From Sediminibacterium sp. (GTDB lineage Bacteria > Bacteroidota > Bacteroidia > B-17B0 > Aurantibacillaceae): a DNA stretch of 64,000 nucleotides. The notes below the pieces were generated by a model that saw nothing but the letters and a program-made list of their open reading frames with translations, had not been told where the DNA came from and ran no database searches. The stretch covers positions 80,529 to 144,528 of the forward strand of contig JASGCO010000008.1 in the NCBI GenBank assembly GCA_030054095.1. Direction: 5' to 3'. The translations under genes and the position numbers were made by a program. Shown piece by piece: positions 27,901 to 36,891 of the stretch. Position 1 is the stretch's first letter, and the number at the start of each line of letters is the position of its first letter.

Positions 27901-29199
27901 ATGAGAGTAAAACAGTTGAGTACAGTAATTCTGATCTTGATTTCTTTTTCAGGAATGGGGCAGAACATAGTGGTTGATGACGTGTATAATTTCTGGAATG
28001 CCTTTGACAAGGTAGTACAGGAGAAAGATTCTGTAAAGCAGGTCAGGTTGATGAAAACATTATACATAGATAAGGGAACCCCCGGTTTGGATGGAATAAT
28101 GCGGGCCAGACGTTATACAGCGGAAGAGTATGTTTATGCCATCAATCATTATCCCAGATTCTGGAAGTCAATACGTAAGAATACATTAAAAGCCCGCCAG
28201 TTTTCAAATGAAATCCAAATGGGAATTAAGCAATTAAAACAGATCTACCCGGATCTGAAACCGGCTACTATTTATTTCGAAATCGGGATTCTGAGAACCG
28301 GCGGAACTACTATTGATGGAATGTTGTTAATTGGAAGTGAAATTTCGATGGCAGATAAAACCACGGTTACAGAAGAGTTTGATAAACGGTACCCTCATTT
28401 GAAGAGTCATTTTAATACAAATCCTATTAATGAAGTAGTGTTTTTAAATGTTCATGAATACATCCATACGCAACAGAAGGAAACAATCGGGCATACGCTT
28501 TTGGCGCAAACCCTGATAGAAGGCGCGGCAGAGTTTTTGGCAGAACTGGCATTAAATAAGCCGTCCCCTAATCCGCAGATTGCTTTTGGATACAAGAACG
28601 AGGAAAAGATAAAAGCGGCGTATGAAAAGGAAGTGTTTTCCCCTAACATCTATAACTGGATTTGGAACTCTGCCGACAATCCTTTCGGAATGCGCGATTT
28701 GGGATACTTTGTAGGATACGCCATTTGTAAAAAGTACTATGATGAGGCCGTGGATAAAAAGTACGCTGTAAAAAAGATAATAGAGCTTGATTATAATAAT
28801 GAATCCAGCCTTGTGGAATTTGTAAACGCATCAAATTATTTTACTCAGCCAGTAGCCACTTACAAGGCTCTCTTTGAGAAAGAGCGTCCAAAAGTTTCGG
28901 GGATAAAAGAATTTGGGAATGGAAACGAAGGAGTGAATTCCGGAAATCAACTGTTTACACTTATGTTTTCGGAAGAAATGAACCCCGATTTCCGGAATTT
29001 TGAACTGGGTCCTTTAGGAGAAGATTACTTGCTGAGGATAACGAACGTACACGGCTTTTCGGAAGACAATAAATCGTTTACGTTTGAGGCTACAACTCAA
29101 CCCGATCAACGTTACCAGATTCTTGTTAATTTTGGGTTTCGTTCAAAGAAGGGATATCCTTTGGTGCCTTACCTGATAGACTTTAAGACGCAAAAGTAA
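27901..29199 (+). CDS. Secreted HExxH (gluzincin-like) metalloprotease of unknown family
   Basis: 432 residues with a signal peptide ending near GMGQ. The zinc motif is H185-E-Y-I-H189 in FLNVHEYIHTQQ, with E207 (LIEGAAEFLAE) as likely third ligand 18 positions further on, the spacing of gluzincins and of DUF2268-type predicted Zn proteases. The segment after about residue 320 is beta-rich and may be a substrate-binding or Ig-like module. No T9SS tail is present, so it is probably periplasmic. The gene stands alone. Confidence 0.7.
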   Translation: MRVKQLSTVILILISFSGMGQNIVVDDVYNFWNAFDKVVQEKDSVKQVRLMKTLYIDKGTPGLDGIMRARRYTAEEYVYAINHYPRFWKSIRKNTLKARQFSNEIQMGIKQLKQIYPDLKPATIYFEIGILRTGGTTIDGMLLIGSEISMADKTTVTEEFDKRYPHLKSHFNTNPINEVVFLNVHEYIHTQQKETIGHTLLAQTLIEGAAEFLAELALNKPSPNPQIAFGYKNEEKIKAAYEKEVFSPNIYNWIWNSADNPFGMRDLGYFVGYAICKKYYDEAVDKKYAVKKIIELDYNNESSLVEFVNASNYFTQPVATYKALFEKERPKVSGIKEFGNGNEGVNSGNQLFTLMFSEEMNPDFRNFELGPLGEDYLLRITNVHGFSEDNKSFTFEATTQPDQRYQILVNFGFRSKKGYPLVPYLIDFKTQK

Positions 29200-29367
29200 G
29201 TCTGTGATTTGATAGATAATTTAATTTGATTTGTTTTACAACAATCAGAACCAGAAGGTACAATACGGAATGAACCATTCTGTTATTAAACGGATGGTAA
29301 AGGATCCCAACAGAAGGAGAGATGCTTAAACTAATATTCCTTTATTTATACAAATTTCTTATACTAC

Positions 29368-30798
29368 TTATTTAGTAGAATTTAACCAAGTTACAAATGG
29401 TTTGTATTTTCTGAAATCACTGAACATCTTATCTGTTTTAGTAATTTGTTGAATCATGTATTCATACATATCGTATTCGTATTTATGAGCTAACTTTACA
29501 TTTTCCAATGCTTTGTCAAAATCATTCATTTCGACCCATAAACACGCGGCATTAAAAAATATAGCTGGATTGGCAGCGCCATGTGGTAAACACTTCGTTA
29601 AAAAATATTCGTTTAATATTCCATTTACCGGCAATCCTGTATTATCATTTTGTAATACCCATAGGGCATTGCAGTATAATTGTAAATTTTCAGAACAAGT
29701 TTGGTTTGTTTTGATATCTAAGGCCATTTTATAAAGTTCAATAATATGTGGCCAATGATCTAAACCATGTAATTTGTAAGCATATGCCCCCAAATTATTA
29801 GCAAAATCACATGAGTCTGTGTAGGTGCCATTAGTAACTAGTGATCGGTGAGAGAGTTTTTTAATAATTTTTGTTTTTAATTGATTGTCATTTTTAATAA
29901 TTGCTGCGTGGCACACCCCACCAATTATTTCATAATTAACCCCTATTATTTCACTAAAAAGATCAGTAGTTGCTAATACTGTTAACCACAATTCAGAAAA
30001 TTTATAGATTTTATCGAAACTTTTTGTCTTTAATAGTTTTTGCATTTGCTCTACGCAAACATCAATTACACTGCTATTTTTTTTATGTTCCGTAATAAAA
30101 CTTGCAATTTTATCTAGATCACCTTTTTTAAACAATTCTCTAATTACTTTTTCCGGAAAAAACGCAATAAATATTCTTTCTGGAATATCCTTCTCTTTTA
30201 TTTTCCCATATTCTAATGCACCAGCCAATAAAAATTGAAAGAGTTCACCTTTTTTTTTCTTTTGTTTAAAAATATCATCGTTTGTTGACCATTTATTTAG
30301 TAGATCAGGAATGGCCAATACACCTTTTTTGTGCCAAGATGAAAGTTTTGTGCCACCGGCTTCCATATCTTCATGACGATAGACTATTTCTATAGGGCAA
30401 ATCGCATTTATATCATGTAGCCAGCTTTCAATATGCGCCTCAAATGCAGCATGTGCTTTGGGACTAACATCAAATTCAATAGGTAGATCAAAATCATCTT
30501 CATCAAAATTCTCCTCATCTTCATTAAATTCAACTTCTTTTTTTATCACTTTTTTCTTATTAGAGCCATATACTTCCTCAATGTACATATTTACAAATTG
30601 GCCGCTTCCAGCATTTAACATTTTTCCGCTAAAATCAGATTGAACTGGCTTAATGGGCTTTGGTGCTAGTGTAATAATTTCTTTCTTTTCGTCTTTAGTA
30701 GGAGCATTCACAAAACGTACCAGTAAATTGCACCATTCATAATAATTTGCTTTTCCGGCACCAATAAATGGAAAGGGGTCTTGATTTGTTTTTGGCAT
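29368..30798 (-). CDS. Unknown 476-residue protein with TPR-like C-terminus, island edge
   Basis: I do not recognise the family. There is no signal peptide or TM helix. An acidic low-complexity run (FNEDEENFDEDDFDLPIEFD) occurs near residues 90-110, followed by an alpha-helical body. The last 60 residues (ACLWVEMNDFDKALENVKLA, then FRKYKPFVTWLN) look like a terminal TPR pair of the type common in proteins next to SUKH immunity genes. It is transcribed away from the immunity cluster that starts at 31012, and its codon use is equally AT-rich. A regulator, toxin partner or another immunity-type protein are all possible. Confidence 0.6.
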   Translation of the reverse strand: MPKTNQDPFPFIGAGKANYYEWCNLLVRFVNAPTKDEKKEIITLAPKPIKPVQSDFSGKMLNAGSGQFVNMYIEEVYGSNKKKVIKKEVEFNEDEENFDEDDFDLPIEFDVSPKAHAAFEAHIESWLHDINAICPIEIVYRHEDMEAGGTKLSSWHKKGVLAIPDLLNKWSTNDDIFKQKKKKGELFQFLLAGALEYGKIKEKDIPERIFIAFFPEKVIRELFKKGDLDKIASFITEHKKNSSVIDVCVEQMQKLLKTKSFDKIYKFSELWLTVLATTDLFSEIIGVNYEIIGGVCHAAIIKNDNQLKTKIIKKLSHRSLVTNGTYTDSCDFANNLGAYAYKLHGLDHWPHIIELYKMALDIKTNQTCSENLQLYCNALWVLQNDNTGLPVNGILNEYFLTKCLPHGAANPAIFFNAACLWVEMNDFDKALENVKLAHKYEYDMYEYMIQQITKTDKMFSDFRKYKPFVTWLNSTK

Positions 30799-30945
30799 TT
30801 TATTCTTGTTAGTTAGTTATTAAAGTATAAAGTTTTACAATTATTCGCATACAACTACTTTTTGGTCACCTTTCTTCTATTCGTTTTAAGAAGAAAGTCA
30901 AAATGGGAAATTAATAGAGGGGAATCATAAAGTAAATAGTCACTT

Positions 30946-30983
30946 GGGTCTATTTTGGAATCGTATCTCATAAACTATTTTTG
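30946..30983 (+). promoter_or_regulatory. Promoter with GGGTCTATT box upstream of the immunity cluster
   Basis: GGGTCTATT (30946-30954) is followed after 21 bp by a perfect -7 box TATTTTTG (30976-30983), 28 nt before the ATG at 31012. The same box and spacing occur before three T9SS client genes at 43.3, 46.1 and 50.5 kb. Confidence 0.65.
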
Positions 30984-31011
30984 TCTTACAGATAAATTAA
31001 GATCAATTAAA

Positions 31012-31638
31012 ATGGCAGAGCAATTTTTACGCGGTTACTCTATAAATTTTGACGACCTCTATGCAGTTGTAGGCAGTAAGGATGCTAATATTATTAAACA
31101 AGCACAGCGAAAGGATGTTTTTGAGGAGTTAAACGAGTTACTTGAAGAGGTTGATGGATTAACTTTAGAAGAAGCAATTCATGATATTGTTACAGGAAAC
31201 TTAAAACAAAAGGAAGCATATTCGTATAGAAGAGCGTTAGAGGTTTTGTTAGAGGTAAAAGGGAAACGATTAAGTGACGAAGCAGATTTACCAGGTCGTG
31301 GATGGCAAGAAGAAGGAATAAAGAACTATTTGATTGGTATAGGATTGCCAACCTTAGGGGAATTGTGGTGTAGTGATAAAGTACCCTTTTCATTTCCCTG
31401 GAAAAAAATTAAATCAGATAGCGTTGATTGGCCAATAGCAATGCTTATTCATAAAAGCAGTATAACCAGATTGATCGAAGAGTTTGATGCATTCGATTTT
31501 AAAATTTTAAACAATAACGCTTTACCTAAAAGGCAAAAAGGCTGTGAGGAAGAATTTGAGTATTTATTAAAAATGCTAAAGAAATGGATGAAAAGGACGA
31601 ATAAAGATATTGTGTTGTTGTTAGATGGACAGCAATGA
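31012..31638 (+). CDS. Unknown protein, possible DUF7691-like immunity protein
   Basis: 208 residues from the ATG at 31012 (MAEQFLRGYSINFDDLYAVV); the in-frame TTG at 30955 overlaps the promoter and is rejected. It is helical, cytoplasmic and slightly acidic. The opening 'GYSINFDDLYAVVGSKDANII' and the C-terminal helices resemble small proteins annotated near polymorphic-toxin immunity genes (DUF7691 type), but I hold this assignment loosely. It is the first gene of a rightward series of immunity-like genes and has its own strong promoter. Confidence 0.55.
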   Translation: MAEQFLRGYSINFDDLYAVVGSKDANIIKQAQRKDVFEELNELLEEVDGLTLEEAIHDIVTGNLKQKEAYSYRRALEVLLEVKGKRLSDEADLPGRGWQEEGIKNYLIGIGLPTLGELWCSDKVPFSFPWKKIKSDSVDWPIAMLIHKSSITRLIEEFDAFDFKILNNNALPKRQKGCEEEFEYLLKMLKKWMKRTNKDIVLLLDGQQ

Positions 31639-31725
31639 AAAATAGTGCCGAATGAAACGTTTAATACTCCTTAAAGACTAACGACGCTCAGAAGTGATGA
31701 GGTGTTTTTTTACTAAAATAATTTT

Positions 31726-32220
31726 ATGAAAATTATAGAACGATTAATGGAACTCAATCGGTTTGAAGATTATAGGATTGATTTTTATCAGAAGATAATT
31801 TCTGAAGAAATTAGAGAATTTGAACTAAAGCATACGATTCAACTTCCAAGTTCATATAAATCGTTTATTCAAGAATATGGCTTTTTTACAATCAGGAGTA
31901 AATCAGATTGGTATAGACTATTGTCGTTAGAAGAGGCGATAGATGTGAAGAGAAATCATTTTAGTAATTACATTGATACTATTCCTGACCAATTTTCAGA
32001 GGTAGATCGGCTTACTAATTTATTTGTATTTCAAAATAATGGTTGGGGAAACACACGTTTTTTTACTTTCGATTTGGCTTCTAAAACGGAGAATTCGGTT
32101 CTAAGCATTGATTTAGAAGATGAAATTTATTGGAATCAACCAAAAGTTTCATTTGAAGAACATATTGAAAGATTAGTAACTGCTATTTTAAATGAAGAAA
32201 ACACTTTCTTTTTTAGTTAG
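31726..32220 (+). CDS. SMI1/KNR4 (SUKH) family protein
   Basis: 164 residues. The SUKH fold is recognisable from IREFELKHTIQLPSSYKSFI followed by EYGFF near residues 25-55, then an LLSLEEA segment, a 'VFQNNGWGNTRFFTFD' strand and a final 'SFEEHIERLV' helix. In bacteria SUKH proteins are the commonest immunity proteins against polymorphic and contact-dependent toxins, often nuclease toxins. Here it sits in a row of immunity-like genes with no toxin visible. Only 12 bp separate it from the next gene, so they are cotranscribed. Confidence 0.82.
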   Translation: MKIIERLMELNRFEDYRIDFYQKIISEEIREFELKHTIQLPSSYKSFIQEYGFFTIRSKSDWYRLLSLEEAIDVKRNHFSNYIDTIPDQFSEVDRLTNLFVFQNNGWGNTRFFTFDLASKTENSVLSIDLEDEIYWNQPKVSFEEHIERLVTAILNEENTFFFS

Positions 32221-32232
32221 AAAAATATTTAA

Positions 32233-33411
32233 ATGGAAAAGCAATTGAAACCACAAGGCGTTCCTGAAAATGCGATGTGGAACCCCAAAGCAGAAAAATG
32301 GCAGTTAGGCACATCAAATAGCGAAAATAAACCAATTGGTGAATGGAAATGGTGGCGGCCAGAAACAGGGATTATTGCTTATATCCTAATTCATGATGAT
32401 AACGGTGTAGCCAAAAGTTTTACTAGTTTTCATCCAAACGGAGAAATTGCATGCGAAGGAACGTATGTAAAAAATACTGTCAATAAAGCAACGCATTATC
32501 GGTCTACTGAATCTACTGATGTTCGTTTTGCTTTTGGGACGGAGGGTCCCGAAGTTTGGAAAGCCGTTCAACGCTCAGGTTATCCGTTAACTTATGATTA
32601 TTATGATAAAGATAGAAGACACTTAAATTCTGAGATTAAACAATCTGCTTTGCCAGTCGGAAACCAAATGACCAAGCCTTCTAAAAGCGATATTGATACT
32701 TTGCAGAGAAAGGGTAAACGCCTACGTGATGGAGCATTAGACGGTTCTGCTTTGGAAACGATTTTAGGAAAAATTTCCCCACTATTAAGTTATGAAGATG
32801 ATTTAGAAGATGCGATTCAACCTTTGTTGGAAGTGATAATTGACGACTTAAAAGAAGATCCTGATGCAGGCGATATACTTGTTGTAAATGAAAGCATTCA
32901 CTTAGCCGAGCTAAACACATTGTCATTTTTAGGATTGAAGGGAGTAATTGTTTGGGGAGATCTGACGATAGATGGTACAATGCGCTTGTCAGAAAATCAT
33001 CTTTTGGTTGTTTCGGGGAATCTCGTAGCACAAAATATAATTACTTCAGGTAATCTGATAGTATTAGGTAAAATGATAGCCAGATCTTGTATTTTGGGGG
33101 ATTACAATCATGGAAGTGCATTTATTGAAGGCGGAATGGAAGCTAAATTCTTTTATCCCGAAGAATATGAGTTTAAAGTTACGAACGAAAATAACTTTAA
33201 ATATGCCTTTGGTAAATACGATGGGTTGAATCTCAACGATCAACCGTTAAGTGATTTTATGCAATTGATTCATCCTTTGATACTCGAAAATATGGATCAG
33301 AATAAAGCGTATTACGATACACCATGTAAAGAAGGTCGTTTTTGGGATTATGTCGATCGGTGGCAATTTATGCGTTATATCGAACAAGGAAAGCCTGTTT
33401 TTAAAGAATAA
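32233..33411 (+). CDS. MORN-like/polymer-forming beta-helix protein, immunity-associated
   Basis: 392 residues. An N-terminal MORN/YwqK-like segment (about 28-95: IGEWKWWRPETG, FTSFHPNGEIACEGTYV) is followed by a helical linker and a right-handed beta-helix-like region (about 210-300) with regular 'G-(D/N)-L-x-(V/I)-x-G' turns (VIVWGDLTIDG, VVSGNLVAQNI, NLIVLGKMIARS). Similar two-part proteins occur in Bacteroidota polymorphic-toxin immunity loci. No secretion signal is seen. Function is not known; a protective or toxin-binding role is inferred from neighbours. Confidence 0.6.
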   Translation: MEKQLKPQGVPENAMWNPKAEKWQLGTSNSENKPIGEWKWWRPETGIIAYILIHDDNGVAKSFTSFHPNGEIACEGTYVKNTVNKATHYRSTESTDVRFAFGTEGPEVWKAVQRSGYPLTYDYYDKDRRHLNSEIKQSALPVGNQMTKPSKSDIDTLQRKGKRLRDGALDGSALETILGKISPLLSYEDDLEDAIQPLLEVIIDDLKEDPDAGDILVVNESIHLAELNTLSFLGLKGVIVWGDLTIDGTMRLSENHLLVVSGNLVAQNIITSGNLIVLGKMIARSCILGDYNHGSAFIEGGMEAKFFYPEEYEFKVTNENNFKYAFGKYDGLNLNDQPLSDFMQLIHPLILENMDQNKAYYDTPCKEGRFWDYVDRWQFMRYIEQGKPVFKE

Positions 33412-33664
33412 AACTGTTTACTAATCAAGTGAAAGTAATCGAAGAATAGAATGAGAAATGGGAGCATGCCCAATTTATATTCAAATGACGGTACATTGAA
33501 CGGATTTATGAATTTATGCAAAGAAGCCTTCAGTAGCTTCGGAATAAAACCAGATTGACTTTAAGGAAGAGGAACAACTTCCAATAAAATTACATACTAA
33601 TTAAATCAAAAACTGATAAGGCGATATAAAAATAATTAAAACTATAACTAACAATTAACAGAAT

Positions 33665-34360
33665 ATGCAAAGTGTCGAATACGGAAAACTAATAAATACG
33701 TTTAAAGAAAATGATAGTAAAATTGACTTTATAAACATCAATAGCTCAAATCTTGAAGTAAACTTACAAAAGATCGAGTCAATTCTTTTAAAAGAATTGC
33801 CCAGAGAACTCGTTGAATTCTATAGCTTTTGTGATGGACTTGAATTTATTTACAGGAAGGGCGGAAGTTCTTATGAAGTAATACCCGGTTTATCGGAAAT
33901 GTTTGATGATTATAAGACACATTCTCAGGATATAACCCCTGATGATATTGAAAATGGCAATGTTTACGACGAGCCGTTCTTCGAAACTTTGTGGGATGAA
34001 ACTACCATAGAAAACGAGATTTATAATATAGATGAGCCAGAAGGAAAGGTAAATTTTAAAATTATTAGAAGACAGAAATTACTTTGCACGATTAATGGCA
34101 CTGGTCACAATTTAACAATTGATTTTTTTGATAAGAACAAAGATTACCAAATATATTTCCAGTATGAAGGAAATTTAAACTTATATCCACTTTCGTTATC
34201 AATTGCAAAATTTTATTTAATCGTTCTTCAAATTGGTTTTACCGGATTTTGGATTGCTGAATTTATGTCAAAGGAGGGTAAAGAAGATCTTAATTTAAGT
34301 GCAGATATCAATAAAATTAAAGAAGAATATCCAGATTTTGATTTATTAATACTGAAATGA
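33665..34360 (+). CDS. SMI1/KNR4 (SUKH) family protein
   Basis: 231 residues. The SUKH core appears as SILLKELPRELVEFYSFCDG (about residues 40-60) followed by the loop GLEFIYRKG and the strand YEVIPGLSEM. The C-terminal half (LLCTINGTGHNLTIDFFDK) is also typical of larger SUKH members. The gene is preceded by about 250 bp containing only ORF scraps and followed by a 4-bp-overlapping frameshifted remnant. The presumed role is immunity to a toxin not encoded here. Confidence 0.75.
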   Translation: MQSVEYGKLINTFKENDSKIDFININSSNLEVNLQKIESILLKELPRELVEFYSFCDGLEFIYRKGGSSYEVIPGLSEMFDDYKTHSQDITPDDIENGNVYDEPFFETLWDETTIENEIYNIDEPEGKVNFKIIRRQKLLCTINGTGHNLTIDFFDKNKDYQIYFQYEGNLNLYPLSLSIAKFYLIVLQIGFTGFWIAEFMSKEGKEDLNLSADINKIKEEYPDFDLLILK

Positions 34361-34645
34361 AAATGCAGTTATTTTTACCAAATATCTCCCATACTTTAAT
34401 AATTAAGGAAGTGTTTGAGTTTTTTATGGCTATACTAAAAGTAAACAAGTGTTAGCAATTCAACTTTTACAAAATTATATCAGTTAAGGAATCATGATCT
34501 TATTTCAGCAAATTTCGGAAAAGTAAAACCTTCTTGCTACAAATTAAGAGCAATTGAATCACAGATGTGGTCTGTAGGTGAATTTGACATCATGTCGTTC
34601 GGTGGGAAAAAATGGAAAAAATTAATTGATTATGATTTTAAATAA
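34357..34645 (+). pseudogene. Frameshifted remnant of a small immunity-type gene
   Basis: The ATG at 34357 overlaps the stop of the SUKH gene (ATGA). Its frame (MKMQLFLPNISHTLIIKEVF) runs to a TAG near 34453. A second frame is open from 34445 to the TAA at 34643-34645, with a coherent C-terminal sequence (ISANFGKVKPSCYKLRAIES, then EFDIMSFGGKKWKKLIDYDF). One frameshift near 34445-34453 joins them into a protein of about 95 residues. Start overlap, spacing and amino-acid quality suggest a recently inactivated cluster member. A sequencing error would give the same picture. Confidence 0.55.
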
Positions 34646-34653
34646 TTATTAAA

Positions 34654-35250
34654 ATGGGAATGTATCCGATATATGTTGAAATAACGGCACCAAATTTAGT
34701 AAAATTATTCTTGGATCCGATGAATGCAGAACACGTTGACAAAATCGTCTTTGAAGATGAATATTTACCGGGTGCATATTCTGAAATACCTGTTCCGGAC
34801 TCCATATACTTTAAGTTGACGGAAAATGAAAGAACAGAATCCGGAGTGATAGATCTGGGTAAAGACCTCGATTTTTATAACTATAATCCATTTTTAAAAT
34901 TCCTTTCACTTTCTAAACTTGAAATGGCTATTGATGACTTAGAAGTATATTTGGGTTCACACGAGGCATTTTATGAATTAAAATTAAATGCGGAACCAAC
35001 AATAACGTCAAGAGTGACCGTAATTCATGGCGAGAAAAAATTAATGGGATTTGATACAGACAAAGTGTGTTATGGAATTAATGGCTATCGCTTACCGGTA
35101 GAACTAAAATACGTTTGGAATCAGATAGAAGCTGTATTTACTAAATATCCTGACCATATTGAACGATTTATGGAATTGTTCAGGGATGAGATTATCTACT
35201 ATTACCGCATCTATATCCGTAAAAACGGAGACTTATTTATGACTACTTAG
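34654..35250 (+). CDS. Unknown cytoplasmic protein of the immunity-like cluster
   Basis: 198 residues, no signal peptide or TM helix. It opens MGMYPIYVEITAPNLVKLFL, reminiscent of the start of DUF1877-type proteins, but the rest does not let me assign a family. The C-terminal helices (ELKYVWNQIEAVFTKYPDHI) are amphipathic. It begins 8 bp after the frameshifted remnant. Membership of the immunity cluster is inferred from position, size and AT-rich codon use. Confidence 0.6.
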   Translation: MGMYPIYVEITAPNLVKLFLDPMNAEHVDKIVFEDEYLPGAYSEIPVPDSIYFKLTENERTESGVIDLGKDLDFYNYNPFLKFLSLSKLEMAIDDLEVYLGSHEAFYELKLNAEPTITSRVTVIHGEKKLMGFDTDKVCYGINGYRLPVELKYVWNQIEAVFTKYPDHIERFMELFRDEIIYYYRIYIRKNGDLFMTT

Positions 35251-35324
35251 TAAGTAAAATAAGTGATTCTTTTGAAAAGTTGAAGACACTCAGACTAGAA
35301 CTAATAAACAGATAATTTATCACT

Positions 35325-35888
35325 ATGAACATTGAAAAATTTAAGAGAAATCTTGGTTTAACTGAACTGCCAGTTGAACTTGAGAAACTAGCTGAATTTC
35401 AAAATAAGACTTCTTCGTTTGAGAACTATTCACAAGGATTTGGCCTATACATACAAAACAAGTCTGTTTTAAAACGATGGAGTAATAATGATGAGTTTTT
35501 AAACCACCTGTATCCTTTTGCACAGGCAGATGGCTGTGGCTCAATGTATGTAATATGGGATAATGGAAGTGGTAGTTCATTAAGTGAAATGCCAATAGTC
35601 GTTTTTGGAGATGAAGGCGATGTACATATTGTTGCCGAAAATCTAAAGAGTTTATTGCACCTTGTTTCTTATGATGTAGAAATTAGTGCATTGGATAAAA
35701 TAGACTTTTGGGATAAAGATGAAGATTACGAACCTAGTAAAGATCTTAACAAATACTTGAAATGGCTGGAAATGGAATTTGGGTTAACGCAAGTAAAAAA
35801 GCCAGATGCAATTGTTAAAGCTGCACAAAAAAATTATAAGAAGGCGTTTAGTAGTTGGATGAAATCATTAAAACATGGAAAAAATTAG
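35325..35888 (+). CDS. SUKH-like protein of the immunity cluster
   Basis: 187 residues. It lacks the usual 'LPxxY' motif at the start, but the middle (ADGCGSMYVIWDNGSGSSLS) and the following PIVVFGDEGDVHIVAENLKS fit the later strands and terminal helix of SUKH-superfamily proteins. A Lys-rich tail follows. The last 14 bp overlap the next gene, so the two are tightly coupled. The SUKH assignment is inference from pattern, not a clear match. Confidence 0.58.
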   Translation: MNIEKFKRNLGLTELPVELEKLAEFQNKTSSFENYSQGFGLYIQNKSVLKRWSNNDEFLNHLYPFAQADGCGSMYVIWDNGSGSSLSEMPIVVFGDEGDVHIVAENLKSLLHLVSYDVEISALDKIDFWDKDEDYEPSKDLNKYLKWLEMEFGLTQVKKPDAIVKAAQKNYKKAFSSWMKSLKHGKN

Positions 35889-36867
35889 GCCGATATGCAC
35901 CATCCGAACTGCAGTGGCAGGTACAGAATCGGTTTCATGTTTCGTGACGTCTATAGATGCGTTTGATAACTCCGAACGCTACTCAAGGGTCTTTTTCTAT
36001 AATGAGTTAAATGAGAATGTATGGACCTACACTGAACAAAATGATCGCATTACTTCGGTTTGTGTGTGGAGCGACCCGTATAACCAACCGAATCGGGTTT
36101 TTGCTGCGTTATCGGAGAATGGCGAAGTTATTTTTTTAGGACCCAATCAATCAGGTGAAAAAATTGGAGATTCCGGATTATCATCAGATTCTAAAGGATA
36201 TGGCTATTTAAATTGTATCGTTCAAATAGGACATCATCTCTTTGCATGTGGCTATTCAGGGCAGGTCTATCGGCGGAGTTCAACCGGAATATGGCATCAT
36301 TTTGACTCGAGCATTTTACAGACTTCTGATTCAACTGAACCAAAATATTTTATTGAATCTATGAACGGGTGCTCAGAAAATGATATTTATTGTGTTGGTT
36401 CCACTTCCGAACCAGGTTATCCTGGTAGAGCGGATTATTGGAATGGAAAGCATTGGACTAAATTGGATCTTCCGATAGATACAGGAAGGTTAACCAATTT
36501 GTATATTGAAAGTCATGAAAAAATATGGTTGTGTGGTGCAAACGGAACCTTGTTGTGTGGAAACGTCAATGATGGTTTTATAAAAGTTAAAGTGAAGTAC
36601 CTAAATTCACTAATAACTTCTGTAACGAAGTTTCAGGAGTGCTTGTTTTTAGCAACTAGCAAGGGAATCTTCTATTTTGATCCACGAATTTCAGATCCAG
36701 TTTTAATGCAGGTAATAACGAATTTGCAGCCACCTCAATTAACAGATACACTAATTGTTCAATCCGTTGAAGGCTATTTATGGTCTATAGGATCAAAGAA
36801 AATTACACGATTTGATGGAAAAATTTGGGAAAGTATTCAGCATCCGGATATACCAAACATAAAATGA
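35875..36867 (+). CDS. Beta-propeller-like protein of the immunity cluster
   Basis: 330 residues without signal peptide. Short blades recur with the order 'strand, G-(N/S)-x-G, strand': VFAALSENGEVIFLG, LFACGYSGQVYRRS, IYCVGSTSEPGYPG, IWLCGANGTLLCG, LFLATSKGIFYFD and LWSIGSKKITRFDG. This is the pattern of a six- or seven-bladed propeller like those in kelch/YCF48-type proteins. Propeller immunity-type proteins exist beside polymorphic toxins, but the role here is inferred from neighbours only. It overlaps the upstream gene by 14 bp. Confidence 0.6.
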   Translation: MEKIRPICTIRTAVAGTESVSCFVTSIDAFDNSERYSRVFFYNELNENVWTYTEQNDRITSVCVWSDPYNQPNRVFAALSENGEVIFLGPNQSGEKIGDSGLSSDSKGYGYLNCIVQIGHHLFACGYSGQVYRRSSTGIWHHFDSSILQTSDSTEPKYFIESMNGCSENDIYCVGSTSEPGYPGRADYWNGKHWTKLDLPIDTGRLTNLYIESHEKIWLCGANGTLLCGNVNDGFIKVKVKYLNSLITSVTKFQECLFLATSKGIFYFDPRISDPVLMQVITNLQPPQLTDTLIVQSVEGYLWSIGSKKITRFDGKIWESIQHPDIPNIK

Positions 36868-36891
36868 ACTAAATAAGTAAAATGACTAAAA

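Noticed and set aside
29200..29367. Attachment site or integrase marking the left edge of the immunity island
   Set aside because: No tRNA, integrase, transposase or direct repeat could be seen at either edge.
34445..34645. Reading 34445-34645 as an independent small gene
   Set aside because: It has no start codon near its 5' end; it reads better as the second half of a frameshifted gene that starts at 34357.
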